Positions 23,533 through 35,600 of a stretch of DNA of 64,000 bases are shown in pieces. Position numbers and translations under genes: made by a program. The stretch covers positions 12,837,219 through 12,901,218 of the forward strand of contig OY987251.1 in assembly GCA_963920765.1 (NCBI GenBank), in the 5' to 3' direction. How positions within the stretch are numbered: the stretch's first letter is position 1; the number at the start of each line of letters is the position of its first letter. Below the pieces are notes generated by a model. That model was not told the DNA's origin, made no database searches, and was given only the letters and a program-made list of their open reading frames with translations. This DNA comes from Ulota crispa (taxonomy: Eukaryota > Streptophyta > Bryopsida > Orthotrichales > Orthotrichaceae).

Positions 23533-25304
23533 AGGTTTAAATTATTTAATAAGAATTTGCCAAATTAGTTCTCTCATTTCAAATTTCAAAATTTATATGA
23601 ATTTTACAACGGATGTTTTGATTAAGTTGCCTTGAAGAACTTTAATTTGTTTATGACATGAGTACGACTCGATCTTTTTGCTCCAAAAAATTTCCTTAAT
23701 TTTAGGTCAAACTTTAAGCCATGCACACTTATGTGGAAACTAACTCAACCTCACAATTCTTTGGCCTTATGAGGTCTTAAATAATTCCTAAACTACCCTC
23801 TCCTTAACAATTGTTTTCAAACAAGTGTGTAACAATCCTTGTGCATTTCAATTATCCACTTTAAGTCATGAGTTATTAAAACGGAGCCTTTAAGGGCTGA
23901 AACTGAATTTTGGGGAGGTGAAATAATTTTCAGTAAATTTTCCTTGAAAGACAAGAGGAATTGACATCTAACCCAAGATGTTTCATATTTTTTGGAACTT
24001 TATGGACTTAATTATGAAATTTTGAAGTGAAAAGACCATAGGTGCTCTAAAGTGGTACACCTCCTCAAATGTACATCACCTGTACATTATTGAAGGGCTA
24101 TGAAAAATAACATGTACAAATCAAGTACATTTAAGGAAGTGCATCGTTTTAGAGAATGCCCTTTTTTTAGAACCTCCTACCTTACCTTCTAATCAGTCAA
24201 ACTTAAAGTGCATAAGTTTAGAGAAACAAAAAATTGTTCAGGTGAAGCTAGCGCCATTCATCCTTTTTTTTAAAATTAACTTTGAAAAGGCATTTTTGTT
24301 CAAATCTACGAAAACTCTAAACTCCTCTCCATAAATGTGAAGTCAGAGGTGGTAGACAAACATATGTAGCTTTGAATTGTACGGTTTTTTTATTATTAAA
24401 AAATCCTTCAACAATAAAAGAAACAAATATATACACCAACTATCCAGCCCTTCAAAAAAAATTCCAAAAAAATATCTTTATGACAGTCAACTATATTCTT
24501 ATTATGTGAAGCTAATGTACAAAACCTAAATTCCAATTCTCAACTTCCATGGAATTTGTTGCTGTCAAACTGGCGTCAAAGCTTGTTGTGACTATGGTAT
24601 CCACGGCCCCAAACATTGTTTCTGGCTCCCACCTTGAAATTGAGCTTGCCTTCTAGGGACAATGTGAAGAGTCAAAAAGTTACACCCTAGCTCTGGAAGA
24701 GCAAACTCCAAATGTTTAGGGTAATTTGAAGTATTGAACAAATTACACCCAAACTTTGGAAAAAGAAAATCTGGGTGTTTAGGACAATGAGAAGTGTTGC
24801 ACAAATTGTACCCTGGCTTTGGAAAAAGAAACCTCGGAACTTGGGTTGGAACTTGGGTTGGAGCTGGCCTAGTTTTTTCACTAATGTATATGGCCTAGTT
24901 TTTCTCTAATAGCTATCTTCAAAACTTCAAAAAAATCAAAAAGAATTATACAATTTTTTTGTACCAACCCATTACTCTCAAATTAAAGTTTATCTCAATT
25001 TAAATCCTTTGCAATTAGTAAATGATCGGTTTAGGAACCAAAAACTCTCATTTTCATTGCATCCTTGAGACATAGCTTTTCATTTTCTGAAGACCTCAAA
25101 TCCTCAAAAATCATCGAAGCTTGAAGTGAGAGTGATTGAAGAATGCCACAATACAGAAACTCCATCATCAAGTTGCTACTTGAAGGGCAGCACAACGCTA
25201 AACTATGGCCAAATAATTAGGCACGATTCACCCAAGTTATTGCAAAAGGATCTCACACTAATTACAATAACTTGTGTAGTATTCCTTTTATAACTTTTTT
25301 GCTA
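23533..25304. other. No gene seen; diverged repeat
   Basis: Positions 23650-24150 share blocks, inverted, with 58278-58903 (CTGAAACTGAATTTTGGGGA and the fatty AT tract after it). The rest is AT-rich. Positions 24600-24870 hold three degenerate direct repeats of about 60 bp around CACCCNNNCTNTGGAANA. Confidence 0.35.
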
Positions 25305-25712
25305 TTAACTCCTAAATGACAAAGCGTGCCGCTGCGACCAAAATAGGGTGAGTTTCCCGTATTCAGAGGTGTTGTTTTGGGTTTTGCTTGGATTTTTGAG
25401 GGTTGTGTATTGCTATTCTTCTCCACCTTTTGCAATGTTCAACATGTTTCTGCAATCGTTTTTAAGACTTTGCAAAGCGTTTGTACTATAGGTGGGCTAC
25501 AAATATGTAACTGGAGCGTATCTGCAACTTACGGAACCCTACGGTGGATCCCTAAAATGAACACGCTGTTGGAGCACCAAGAGCAAGTGCTTTCGTCTAG
25601 CTGCTCGGATTCACAATCCAGGCCAAGAAAATAACAAAAACTAGATTTGAGTCACCATAGAATTACAATACGGTTAGGAATCTACAATTCCATGTGGTTG
25701 TTTAGGGATTAA
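25305..25712. mobile_element. TTAA-flanked element with GC-richer cargo
   Basis: It runs from TTAACTCCTAAATGACAAAG to GTTGTTTAGGGATTAA. Unlike its AT-rich relatives the middle (25370-25635) has balanced composition and an 85-codon plus-strand frame. The frame resembles no family I recognise; captured host sequence is possible. Confidence 0.6.
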
Positions 25713-25788
25713 CAACATTAGTTATTTCTTGTTTTGTATAGAACATTCTAGCGCTCAAGAGTGCATAGAATTCAAGTATAAAAAGCTT

Positions 25789-26147
25789 TAAGGTAGGAGC
25801 ACCCTAGTTAGTGTCCCCACCTTCAATACCTACTTCTGTTAGTGATGACAATGATTGACATTTAAAAAAAATTGGTTATGTGTGACAAAGTGATGGTTAT
25901 GGATGACAAAGTGATGATTTTGGGTGACTAGCATGACAGTTTTGAGTGCCCCATCTCACAATTTAAGAAATCCTCAAATTAGTATTATGAGTGTATGAGC
26001 ACACTAAAGACCTCTTCTACACAGAACTAATGCTTGCGATTGGACCAATATTTCTGATTTCCTCTTTAACTTAACACAATTTTTTTCAAAGTTCATCAGC
26101 TGATTTTCCTACCCTTAGTTTCACGCTTATGAGTGCTCCTCCCTTAA
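25789..26147. mobile_element. AAGGTAGG-ended element
   Basis: It starts AAGGTAGGAGCACCC and ends CACGCTTATGAGTGCTCCTC. The interior shares GTGACAAAGTGATGGTT and ATGAGCACACTAAAGAC with 40180-40594 and 42743-43178. Confidence 0.7.
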
Positions 26148-26706
26148 TACCTCGGTTGGTCCAGATCTGAGGTCCCAGAAGGGTGTGTGAGAAAGAGCTA
26201 TTTTCTTAATCTCTAAGTTATCAAATCAGTGAAGACGACAACTGGTATTTTCATTATCGCAGATTCAAGGCATGGTTAGTAGTTTTCGTTGTAACATTTC
26301 ATCTACGCTTGCAATTTCAGAGCACAAAATTGCACAACATCAGAGATGCCCAATGTTACACAACAACAAAGGAGTAGATAACTCTTCAATTGAATCACCG
26401 AAGTAAGCACAAGTTAAAAAATTTACCACATGTAGACTTGCTCACAAGACTCCACTCACAAAACGATACCAAACAGAATCCAACGTTCATAAAAGCAAAA
26501 CAACACACAATTCTTTCACAAGAAACTAGCATTCAGTGTACTGGAACTGAGAAAAATGTTCCAAAGGAGTGCGACAAGTTAAATTCTTCCATGTGTAAAA
26601 AGGATAATAATTACCCCTCACTTTTCTTTCCACAACCTGATTCAGAACAGAATGGAAATTCTACGAACCAAATCAAATTACTGTCCAAATCTATGCGTGG
26701 AAATAC

Positions 26707-29700
26707 TCAAAACCTAAGCTTCGAGAAGAACCACCTGTTCTTGCCGGTCTTGAACCTCTCTTCCAAAACTCCTTTTGCTGCCTGTTGACATCAACAAACC
26801 ACGCGCTTAAAACCGCATTACGCTACAATTCCACTTCATCAGAGAATCAACATTCTTTATTTTCTTCAGAATAAGTTAGTGCTCGCAGTTTATTCAACTG
26901 ATCATTTCGAATAATACTAGGTACTAGGTTTATGTAATTATAATTTTAATCTAGTGCTTACTACTGTAGTTAGACCAAGCACAGAACCTGAAGAAAATGT
27001 TGAATTATTATAATTCCAATCAAATAATTCCTCAAAAATAACATTACAAAAACACAGTGTCATGAGGGTTGATTTGTTATTACAGAAAATAGGTGCTAAA
27101 GTTCATTTTCACAGGACAAAAATATTGACATCGATCTAAGATCAAAATAACAGGAACATGAAGGCCTGTTGGTTCAACATGAAATTCGTTTTGTAACTTT
27201 TAAACTTCTTTTATTTTTGGCCGGAGGGTAACAATGAGATGACAGTTGCTAGAAACGAGAAAGGGTGCTGAATAATACCTTTCTAGCTTCTACACGGCTA
27301 GCGGTAGATTCCAACTTCTCGGCTGTCACAGTGTTCTTCAAATCCACGTCCAAAGTATACCTGGCATGCATGATATATGCCGATTTCAGTAAACATCGAA
27401 AAATTCCAGTCAATTACTACACACTTGTCAGGTCGGAAAAACATCTCGAACTAAAACAAGCGACTTACGACACCTTTTATACTGAGAAAACCCAGACCAG
27501 ACACCAAGTTTGCTCTTAACCCTCAAGGGACCGACAAATTATGGTTCAGGAACGACCAATGCCATTGAGAAAATATACAACATGACCCTTACTAGAGTTT
27601 TCTTTTCAAAATCAAAAAAAAAAAAAACTGAATATGTCGGTAGGATTAGACACAAGAAGCCCTCGCATGACGTTTCAAAACTGCAAAAGAACACACGAGG
27701 CTTTTTGGTTCTCGATTGGATTTAATGGTACTTTAGGGGGTTAATTCTACTGTCAGGAGTACTGCAACACTCTTCAAGTAAGCCTAACGAAAATTGGTTT
27801 TGGTGCAAATTATCCAGGGCTTCAAAATTGCCAGTCTTCACAAAAATCCTTCAAAGTAATAACAATCAGAAACTGTCTGAGAAGCTACTATCAGATTGCA
27901 CCCAGTTACAGGGGGTGTTGTCAGCGAAACTTTCAAGTCACTCTAGGCCTCCCATGAATCAGACAAACATGCTCGTCAGGCTGGGATTAAAAAGAGGCAC
28001 AGTCCAAAAAACCAATGTGATTCATGACACTCAGGGCCGCTTCACACTATGGCCAAAAGTCAAGAGGACGTCAATTTCCACTAATCAGATTGCAAGAAAT
28101 CAAGAGTTTAGCCTCAACCTTCACACTAGAGGCCAAACTCCAAAGTCCCTCACCCCATGACATCATCATTTCATCCAAAACAATAGCCTCTCAAGAAAAG
28201 TTTGGGTCAAGCCAAAATGGAGACCCAAACTAAGGTTGAGAGGTCTTCAAATTTTCTCATAAAATAATCAAAAGCTGACGAGATTTTGGTTGTTAAATGT
28301 GGAAGGTCTAATTAATGTTATGACTTTGGACTTTGGGCTTGGCCTTTGGAAGCTCCACATTATGACTATTTAAGTTGATAGGCTGTGGAGTTTATGACTT
28401 TGGACTTTGGGCTTGGCCTTTGGAGGTTTCACACAATGACTATGGTCATTCAAGTTGAGAGGCAGTGGAAGGTCATTGTCAATAGTTTGGTCTTTGAACT
28501 TGGTTTTTGGAGGCTTCACACTAAGGGCACACTAAGGGCAGCCAAAGGTGTCAAAAATAATATTTTATGACCTATTTTCAGCACATTTCTTTGGACTCTC
28601 AACAAAGTTTGGTCACTCAATCCCACGGCCTCTCGACTTGGTTGGCCATAGTGTGAACCGGCCCTCAAAGTATGACATGACATACTACATTAAAAATGAT
28701 GTACAGTCTGAACACAAAACGAGTTGCTTCGATTTAAGAAAGAGGTAGATATAAGATTAACTCAGTACCTGGTGGGCATAATGTGGTTGTAGTTGACGAC
28801 TTTTGTGAACGCTTTCAGTCTAGAGCGCTTGGCAATGGTCTTCTGTGACGCCTTCTTGATTACCTGTACCCAAAGATAGAATTTCATTAGCAGCTATAGT
28901 CAACATTCTAGAAGCACATATCGATTTTCACAGAAGATCCAATTTAATTGATGATCGAGATCACTATATAAAGAATGTACGAGGATGATTCTTCGAAAGC
29001 GTACAATGACTTGTCTGAGTTTCGGTACCTGAGTGAGAAAATCAAAATGCTCAAACCGGAAAAAATGATTACTATATCATCGGTTTCCGTTTCGAAAACA
29101 GAATTAAGATACATCAATTTAAAACCAAAAAAGCTAAATAAAAGAACCTGCCGATGCAAGCTCTCATTGGAAAACATTTAATTTACCAATATGCAGTTCG
29201 GTTACCAGCAACACATGATAAGAAAGACCCAGACTTCGCCAGGTATCCAAAAGAGTGAGCTGATGTACATAACTCCTTAATAACCATGTACTCAAATAAT
29301 TAAGCTACATCTATCAAATCATTTTTTGATATTTCACGGATTTCGAACAAATACTAGATTCTTTGATGTATTGGAATTCTCATTCAGCGAAGGACGCCCA
29401 AAATTTTACAACAGTCTAATATTAAGCACCATGCTAAACAGATATTTTGAGTGTCCCGACCTTAAACCCTATATGAACCAAAAAAGCCCTAATAAACATA
29501 CCCTAAAAGCCACGAAAATTCTTAAAAAATCTACCAGATCCGATGAAGCGAAATCAAAACATACCAAGCGGGTAACTTAACAGCCACACGGACAGCTCTA
29601 CAGCGTTTACCATTGCAACTTTGACACTTCATACCTTTTGCACTAGATATCCTAATAAAGCATTATTTGGTGCGCTGGAATCGCCTTTCGCAATATCCAT

Positions 29701-30929
29701 GGAAAATCGGCATTTAGTGTATTGTTAGCCGGTTCAAATTGCAAAAAAGTCGGTTGAAATTGAAACAGCTGGCTAAAAATCGGTCAAAAAAACTATCAAA
29801 CAGCTAAATATGATATAATACAGTGGAAATTCAGTAAACATCCGGTGTAATCCAGCAGAAAAACCGTCTGAATGTGGAAAAATGCCGGATTTTAGCCCGT
29901 GAAGTCAAAATTTCTCCCCGAACGCTGGTTTAGGGTTTAGCAGCAAAAACTTCCAAACCGTATCAGTCTAATAATGGGAACTACAGTATACTCAAAAGTG
30001 AGTGAGCTTGAGTGTTGCTCTCTTAAGCACCGTCTAACAGCATGTACTCAAGGTCGTAGAAGAACCGGCAGCTAGTTCAAAGCTAATGAGAAAAACCCGT
30101 TTGTAAATTATAAACACCGGCTGAAAAGCCAGTTTATAATATTAAAATAAGGGGAAATTGCAAATAGGGCATGAAAACATAAAATATTACAAATAGAGGC
30201 ACAATTTCAAAAGAACTGTAATTTTTTGTAATTGTTTTTTGTTTGGACATTGGTTGATTTAGACACACCACATTAAATGTTAGCTATTTTCCAAAAAATT
30301 TAAAGGACTCTCCAAATCAAGCCTAAATAAAGAAATTTTAGTAAACGGGATGGCAAGTTTTGGAGATTATTAGGTTTTTAGGAAGTTAACTAACGTGTCT
30401 AAATCAACCAATGTCCAAATCAAAAAAAATTACAAAAACTTACACTTTTTTTTGAAAACGTGCCCCTATTAGTAATTATTTTGAAACTGTGCCCCTATTT
30501 GTAATATTTTACGCCCCTATTGCCCCTATTTGTAATATTTTACACCCCTATTGCCCCTATTTGTAATTTCCCCTTAAAATAATATATCTACTTACAGGAT
30601 GAAATAGAGAAGATAACCAAAATAGTTCCTTAATAGATAAACCGGTTCAATACGGGAATCGAAAGAAATCAACAAAAAAAGACTCAAATATTTCCTCCAG
30701 ATCATGGCATGTAGAATCAGGGAAAGAATGAAAATCCGATGAAAATGAATTGTCGGCGACACGGGAGGCATACCTTGCGGGGATAGTTGGCAATCCCACA
30801 GACGATGGCGTGACCATACGGGCGCTCCTTGGTGCCATCGTCGAAGTTCTTCACGATGACCGCCTTGCGCCCGGCGTAGCGGCCCTGCAAGAGCACCACC
30901 ACCTTGTTGGCCTTCAGAAACTTCACCAT
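26707..30929 (-). CDS. RPL27: 60S ribosomal protein eL27
   Basis: Structural protein of the large cytosolic ribosomal subunit. Four coding exons join by GT-AG introns with every phase matching: 30929-30774, 28863-28769, 27360-27279 and 26781-26707, giving 135 residues plus stop, the usual length for plant eL27. The N-terminal KOW region (about residues 9-32, [20 protein letters not shown]) and the diagnostic [12 protein letters not shown] (about 72-83) and [10 protein letters not shown] (about 120-129) are intact. The start is MVKFLKANK; an in-frame Met further upstream (31043) is not conserved in the family. Residues 53-70 and 92-118 are, compared from memory, nearer green-algal than angiosperm eL27. 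Introns are large (about 1.9, 1.4 and 0.5 kb) and hold three mobile elements. It is divergent from VPS36. The upstream CTCTTCCTCTTTC tract and telo-box fit ribosomal-protein gene regulation. Confidence 0.96.
27516..27744. mobile_element. TTAA-flanked element in eL27 intron 2
   Basis: It runs from TTAACCCTCAAGGGACCGAC to GTACTTTAGGGGGTTAA, 229 bp. It must be spliced out with the intron. Confidence 0.65.
28034..28664. mobile_element. PIF/Harbinger-like MITE in eL27 intron 2
   Basis: The ends are GGGCCGCTTCACACTATGGC and, inverted, GGGCCGGTTCACACTATGGC, flanked by TCA on both sides (28031-28033, 28665-28667). Same family as 43514-43855 but expanded by two to three tandem units of about 75-110 bp (28315-28530, TTTGGGCTTGGCCTTTGGA). 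Confidence 0.75.
30142..30582. mobile_element. MITE with 9-bp duplication in eL27 intron 1
   Basis: The element at 30151-30573 has inverted ends GGGGAAATTGCAAATAGGG / GGGGAAATTACAAATAGGGG. It is flanked by a perfect 9-bp direct repeat TTAAAATAA (30142-30150, 30574-30582). A 9-bp duplication is typical of Mutator-like elements. The arms are long and extend inward, with extra tandem copies of GCCCCTATTTGTAAT on the right. Confidence 0.8.
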
Positions 30930-31045
30930 CGTGGAAGTGAGAGTGAGTGCCGCGACTGAAAGGCACCGAGCGACGCGCGGGCGAGTTTGGCGAAAGAGGA
31001 AGAGTTGACTCCTGCTTCGATTATCTACAAAGCCTCGACGCAAAA

Positions 31046-31122
31046 CCCCTAACCCTAAAATCTAATGTTGATATCCTGGCTCACTGTTGATATCCTGGAT
31101 CGTTGTTGATATCCTAACCTGC
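31046..31122. promoter_or_regulatory. Telo-box and 19-bp repeats upstream of eL27
   Basis: CCCCTAACCCTAAAA (31046-31060) contains the telo-box AACCCTAA found in many plant ribosomal-protein promoters. It is followed by three tandem 19-bp units beginning TGTTGATATCC (31066-31122). Similar GATATCC motifs recur on the VPS36 side (32263-32375). Function inferred from position. Confidence 0.5.
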
Positions 31123-31203
31123 TGTTATATCTGACCACTCCGCTTGACAGCCTGAAAGCGATGGTGCATAGTGAATTATGTATCGGTTCGGACATACACA
31201 TTA

Positions 31204-31527
31204 GGGGGCTTCAAACATGAAATCTGGCCTTTGAACTTCTCACCTCACAGATCTCCGCTCATTAGTGAATTGTTTTTGTTCTCTTGCACACATAAAGTTT
31301 GAGACATCCGTGAGTTTGCAGAAATTTTTGCTAAAAAAGTTTTAGGGTTTGAGGACGCACATGAATGAGCCCCGCAAAGCTATGAAAGTGCATTTTTGAA
31401 GTTCACTCCTCACGTGCATCACGTTAGGAGTGAAATCCAGAGGTGAGTCACCTTGCTGATCACTAGTGAATTCACAGAGGTGAATTGCAACATGAGGCAC
31501 CTAAAAAAGTTGATGTTTGAAGCCCCC
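31204..31527. mobile_element. Inverted-repeat MITE in the eL27-VPS36 spacer
   Basis: Perfect 15-bp ends, GGGGGCTTCAAACAT and its inverse, flanked by TA dinucleotides. The internal GAGGTGA/TCACCTC blocks are also inverted. 324 bp. Confidence 0.75.
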
Positions 31528-31533
31528 TATTGA

Positions 31534-32642
31534 TAAAGTCTTGCAGTTTGTAAGGTAACCTTCTCCATACCTAAGTAATCCCCAAAGCCAATCCCTACTT
31601 TTGAGGTGTTCTTCACACACTCTTGAACCCAAAGTGGAGTAGTGAATGATGCTTGCACAAGTAAATTTTGCAACATGTCATCTTAGGAGTTAGTTTGGGA
31701 GGGTTGGGATTGGGACCATCAAGTACATGTATAAGAATACATGCAAGTAGTTTCAAGGTTAATTTAGAGTTGCTTCTAGGGACCCTATGAGTTGTAACTT
31801 TGCCCTTTAATACAAATTACTTTATAATAATTTTTTTCACGAAAACAATGTTCCATGATAGCTTGCTGAAAGGCTAAACCCTACAAAAAAAATTCTTGAA
31901 TTTTCCAAAACCTTAAAGTACCCTAAACCCTTAAACGCTTGGGTATGGGAAAGGTTACATTAGTCCAAGGCAATGTCATTTGAAGAATCAACCAAAAGAG
32001 AGTACTACAGTCAAGCCTCTCTCATTGCATATTCCCTATTTGCATACCTATTTTGAATTCTTACATTGCATACTCTCTATGTGCATAAAGTATCATGCAA
32101 TAATCATGAATGGAGTTATTTTTGTCAAAATGAAACATCCAAAATACAATGTCACCAATAAAAAATGTGCTTAAACCTCTTTGTGTGCATACTACTAAAA
32201 TAAACTCCCCACCGTTCCCATACAATAAGAGAGGTTTGACTTTATATGTCCCGACAAGTTATTGATATCTTGTATGAGCACTAAACTGGCAATAATGATA
32301 TCCTTCACGAACACTAGTGATATCCCGACTGTATTTGATTCATATCCTACCTAGGTGCTGTTGATACCTCAAACATCAGATTGCTACCCGCCTATCGTCT
32401 CGCACCTCGGCTTTTTCTTCTGTCACTTCTCAACGCCATGGACTATACACCAAACTCCAAAGCCTTCGATCTGACACGAAATTTGCGTAGGATTTTAGTG
32501 AAGCGTGCATTTCCCGGTTCCAAAATTTCTGTCAAAGTCTCCACATTCAAATTGCGCCACAAATTTTGTACTCTTCCAAAGGGAATCATTTGACAACCGA
32601 TCAATTCTCGTCAGACCTCTCTCTCATCACAATCTTCCTCCC
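31534..32642. other. Intergenic spacer upstream of VPS36
   Basis: No ORF of note until VPS36. Positions 32263-32375 hold spaced GATATC(C/T) motifs like those near eL27. No clear TATA box for VPS36 was found. Confidence 0.4.
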
Positions 32643-35600
32643 ATGGAACCTCTCCCAAACCCCTGCGCACATGTCTTACAACTCGTGCAGCTAACACCAA
32701 GCGGACGACCACAGCTCATCCCCGGGGAAGTGGAGTGCCAGCTGCTGGATGCGATCGACTGGGAGGACGATTCCGGGCTGTGGAGCTTGAAGTCAGGACT
32801 GTTGAGCTTGACCACGCACCGACTGCTGTGGCTGGACGAGAGAACGAAGCAAGCATGGGCAGTGCCGTTGGGAGCAATTGGTCAAGTGTTCGCGTCCAAG
32901 AAAGGGCTGAAAAGTATGTTCTCTGCGCCTCGGATGAGGATTCAAGTCTGGACTCTTCCGGACGGGCGATTGTCGTCGGTGCACGGAGCTGCAAGAGCTG
33001 TGAGTTCGTTTGTGCTGTCGATTGTGTTTAAAGGAAGATCGGGACCGGAGTCGTTTGTTCAGCGGTTTGGCGAAGTGGTGAAAGCCCAGGCCTGGAAGGT
33101 TTGATCAACACTCCCTCTTTTTCTTAAATTAGGGTTAGGGTTTCTGGCAATGGCCGATCCTTCATTTATTTGTGTCTCTCATTGCTGTTTACGTTGTGTA
33201 AAATCCTTTGCTGTTTGGACCTGAATCGTTTGTTCAGCGGTTTGGTGAAGTCGTCAAAGCTCAGGCCTGGAAGGTTTGATCAACACTCTTTTTTTTTTTT
33301 CTTAAATTAGGGTTAGGGTTCCTGGCAATGGCCGATCCTTCATTTATTTGGGTCTTTCATTGCTGTGTACGTTGTGTAAAATCCTTTGCTGTTTCACACA
33401 TCGTCGCTAGTGGATGTCGAATTCTGTACTTGACGTTACAATCAAGGTGGATTTTAGTTTAAAGACCAATCCTTATCGTTTGTTCAGCGGTTTTGGCGAA
33501 GTTGTGAGAGCCCAGGCCTGGAATGTTCAACACTATCTTTGTTTCCCAAATTAGGATTAGGGTTTCTGGCAATGGCCGATCCTTCATTGTCTTGTAATCT
33601 CTCATTGCTGTTTACGTTGTGTAATATCCTTTGCTGTTTTGCACATCGTCGCTAGTAGATGTCGAATTCTGTGTACTTGGCGTTACAATCAAGGTGGATT
33701 TTCAGTTTAACCCTTAAATGCCTAAGGCACCAAATTCTGGTGGTTTTTACTCTAGAATTTGATACCTTGGGCATATAGGGTTAAAGACCCTTTGCTGTTT
33801 TACACATCGTCGCTAGTGGATGTCGAGTTCTGTGTACTTGGCGTTACAGTCAAGGTGGATTTTTCAGTTTAAAGACCCTTAGCTGTTGTACATATCGTCG
33901 CCAGTGGATTTCGAGTTCTGTGTGCTTGGCGTTACCATCAAGGTTGATTTTTCAGTTTAAAAACCAATTTGAATGTGCAGACAAACCTGGAATCCTCCCA
34001 AAGTCTTCCAATTCTGAGTGAATTGAGAGCACCTGGAGAAGCAGGCACAAGCGGTGTTACAACCGCCACGACTTCATTAAGGCCAGCTCCGAGCAAAATG
34101 AATCCGGCCATGGCAGGCGTTTCTGGCATTCTTCGAAAGGAGCAGGAGCAACAAGAAGAAGTTGACAAGAACATGAAAGAGGCTTTTCTAGACTTGAATG
34201 GTCTCATGGTGCGTTCAAAATTCTGCCATCTTGGTTTCGTCCCTGAGTGTTATTTGGTGTCATGTTACCAATGGTCTGAGAACAACCATTTGGGAAGTTG
34301 GGAGTTGAAATCAAGGCTTTAGGTTTCCAAAAGAAACCCTGTTTTTAAGAACAACCACCCACGGTTGCCAAAAGTCATGAGCTTTGGGGTTTTCTCAAAA
34401 TGAGTTGAATTCTGAGAATTTCAAGCATTTTGAGAACAATTTTTTGAGAGAGGCTTTGCTTGCGGTTGCTTTGTTACCTTCCGTGACATAACTTCTAATT
34501 TGCCAAACTTCAAGAGTAGGGGACGTCAAAGTGACATTTCAAGTTTGCTCTCTTAGGATGCCACGTGTGATAACCAACAATGTTATCTTCCTTTTTAACT
34601 TCCAACTGTGACGAACTACATTGTCAAAGACATACTTCAGATGCTGCTAGAAATAAGGAAAAATGATGAAATATGTTGCATGGCAAGGCCAAATTGGTTT
34701 TTTCTTTGGGAGCGAAGAGCTCATTGTGGCATTGATATCAGGGCAAAGCCAAGGAGATGGTGCAACTGGCGGAGAGAATGAGGGCGAGGTTGCTGCAAGG
34801 GCAAGCAGCGGGGGCAGAGGAGGAGGGGATGGGAACTAAGCAAGAGATGCAAGACTGGATGCTTAGCGTGGGAATTGCTTCTCCTGTAACAAAAGAATCC
34901 GCAGGAGCACTTTATCATCAGCAATTGTCTCGTCAGGTACGTTTTTTTCCTAATCATTGACAAAAAAAATCCACTTCTGCCAACATTGGTTCATTGACTT
35001 GCACTTTGAGAGCAAAATGTAGGTTTGTGTCTTGAGTTTTTTCATGTGGAAAATATTCTATATTGCGACAAGTCACTATTTGTTAGTACGAAGTGTTGTT
35101 TATAGATTGTTGTTTCTGTACCAAACGGAGAGTGTAAGCCACAGCACACTACTAGAAACAGCGTGTCAACAATGACTCATTTACCGTGGACAAAGTTCAC
35201 AATCATTGTGGACATGGTTTTTAATTAGTGTAATCTGACAATGCAGAAAATAATGGTACCCAGTGACTGTGCAACATGTATCAAAAACTATGAAGGGAAA
35301 ATTTTATGGATACCCCTGAAGTTTGCCATATTTGTATAGATACCCCTAGTTTTTCAGAAATTGCACAAATACCCTTGGATCATGATTTTCAAGCGTTTGT
35401 TTTATTGTGCATGCCACTTCTTTCTCCCTTGTGCACACGTTGCTTCTTTTCTGTTCTATTGTTCTATTGCACTCCTTGCTTTAACATTGGTCATGAAGGA
35501 AGTAGTGTGCACAACAAAACAAACGCTTGCAAATTATGGTCCAAGGGTATTTGTGCAATTTCTGAAAACCAGGGGTATCTATACAAATATGGCAAACTTC

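Noticed and set aside
26390-26788. 132-codon plus-strand ORF
   Set aside because: It lies antisense over the last exon and 3' region of eL27. No protein family is recognised and its openness follows from AT-rich, A-rich sequence.
30717-31043. Longer eL27 start at 31043
   Set aside because: The extension is absent from eL27 proteins, contains TOP-like leader sequence, and MVKFLK is the conserved start.
32505-32642. Upstream in-frame start for VPS36
   Set aside because: The extra 46 residues do not resemble VPS36 and lie in what looks like 5' UTR; MEPLPNP fits the family start.
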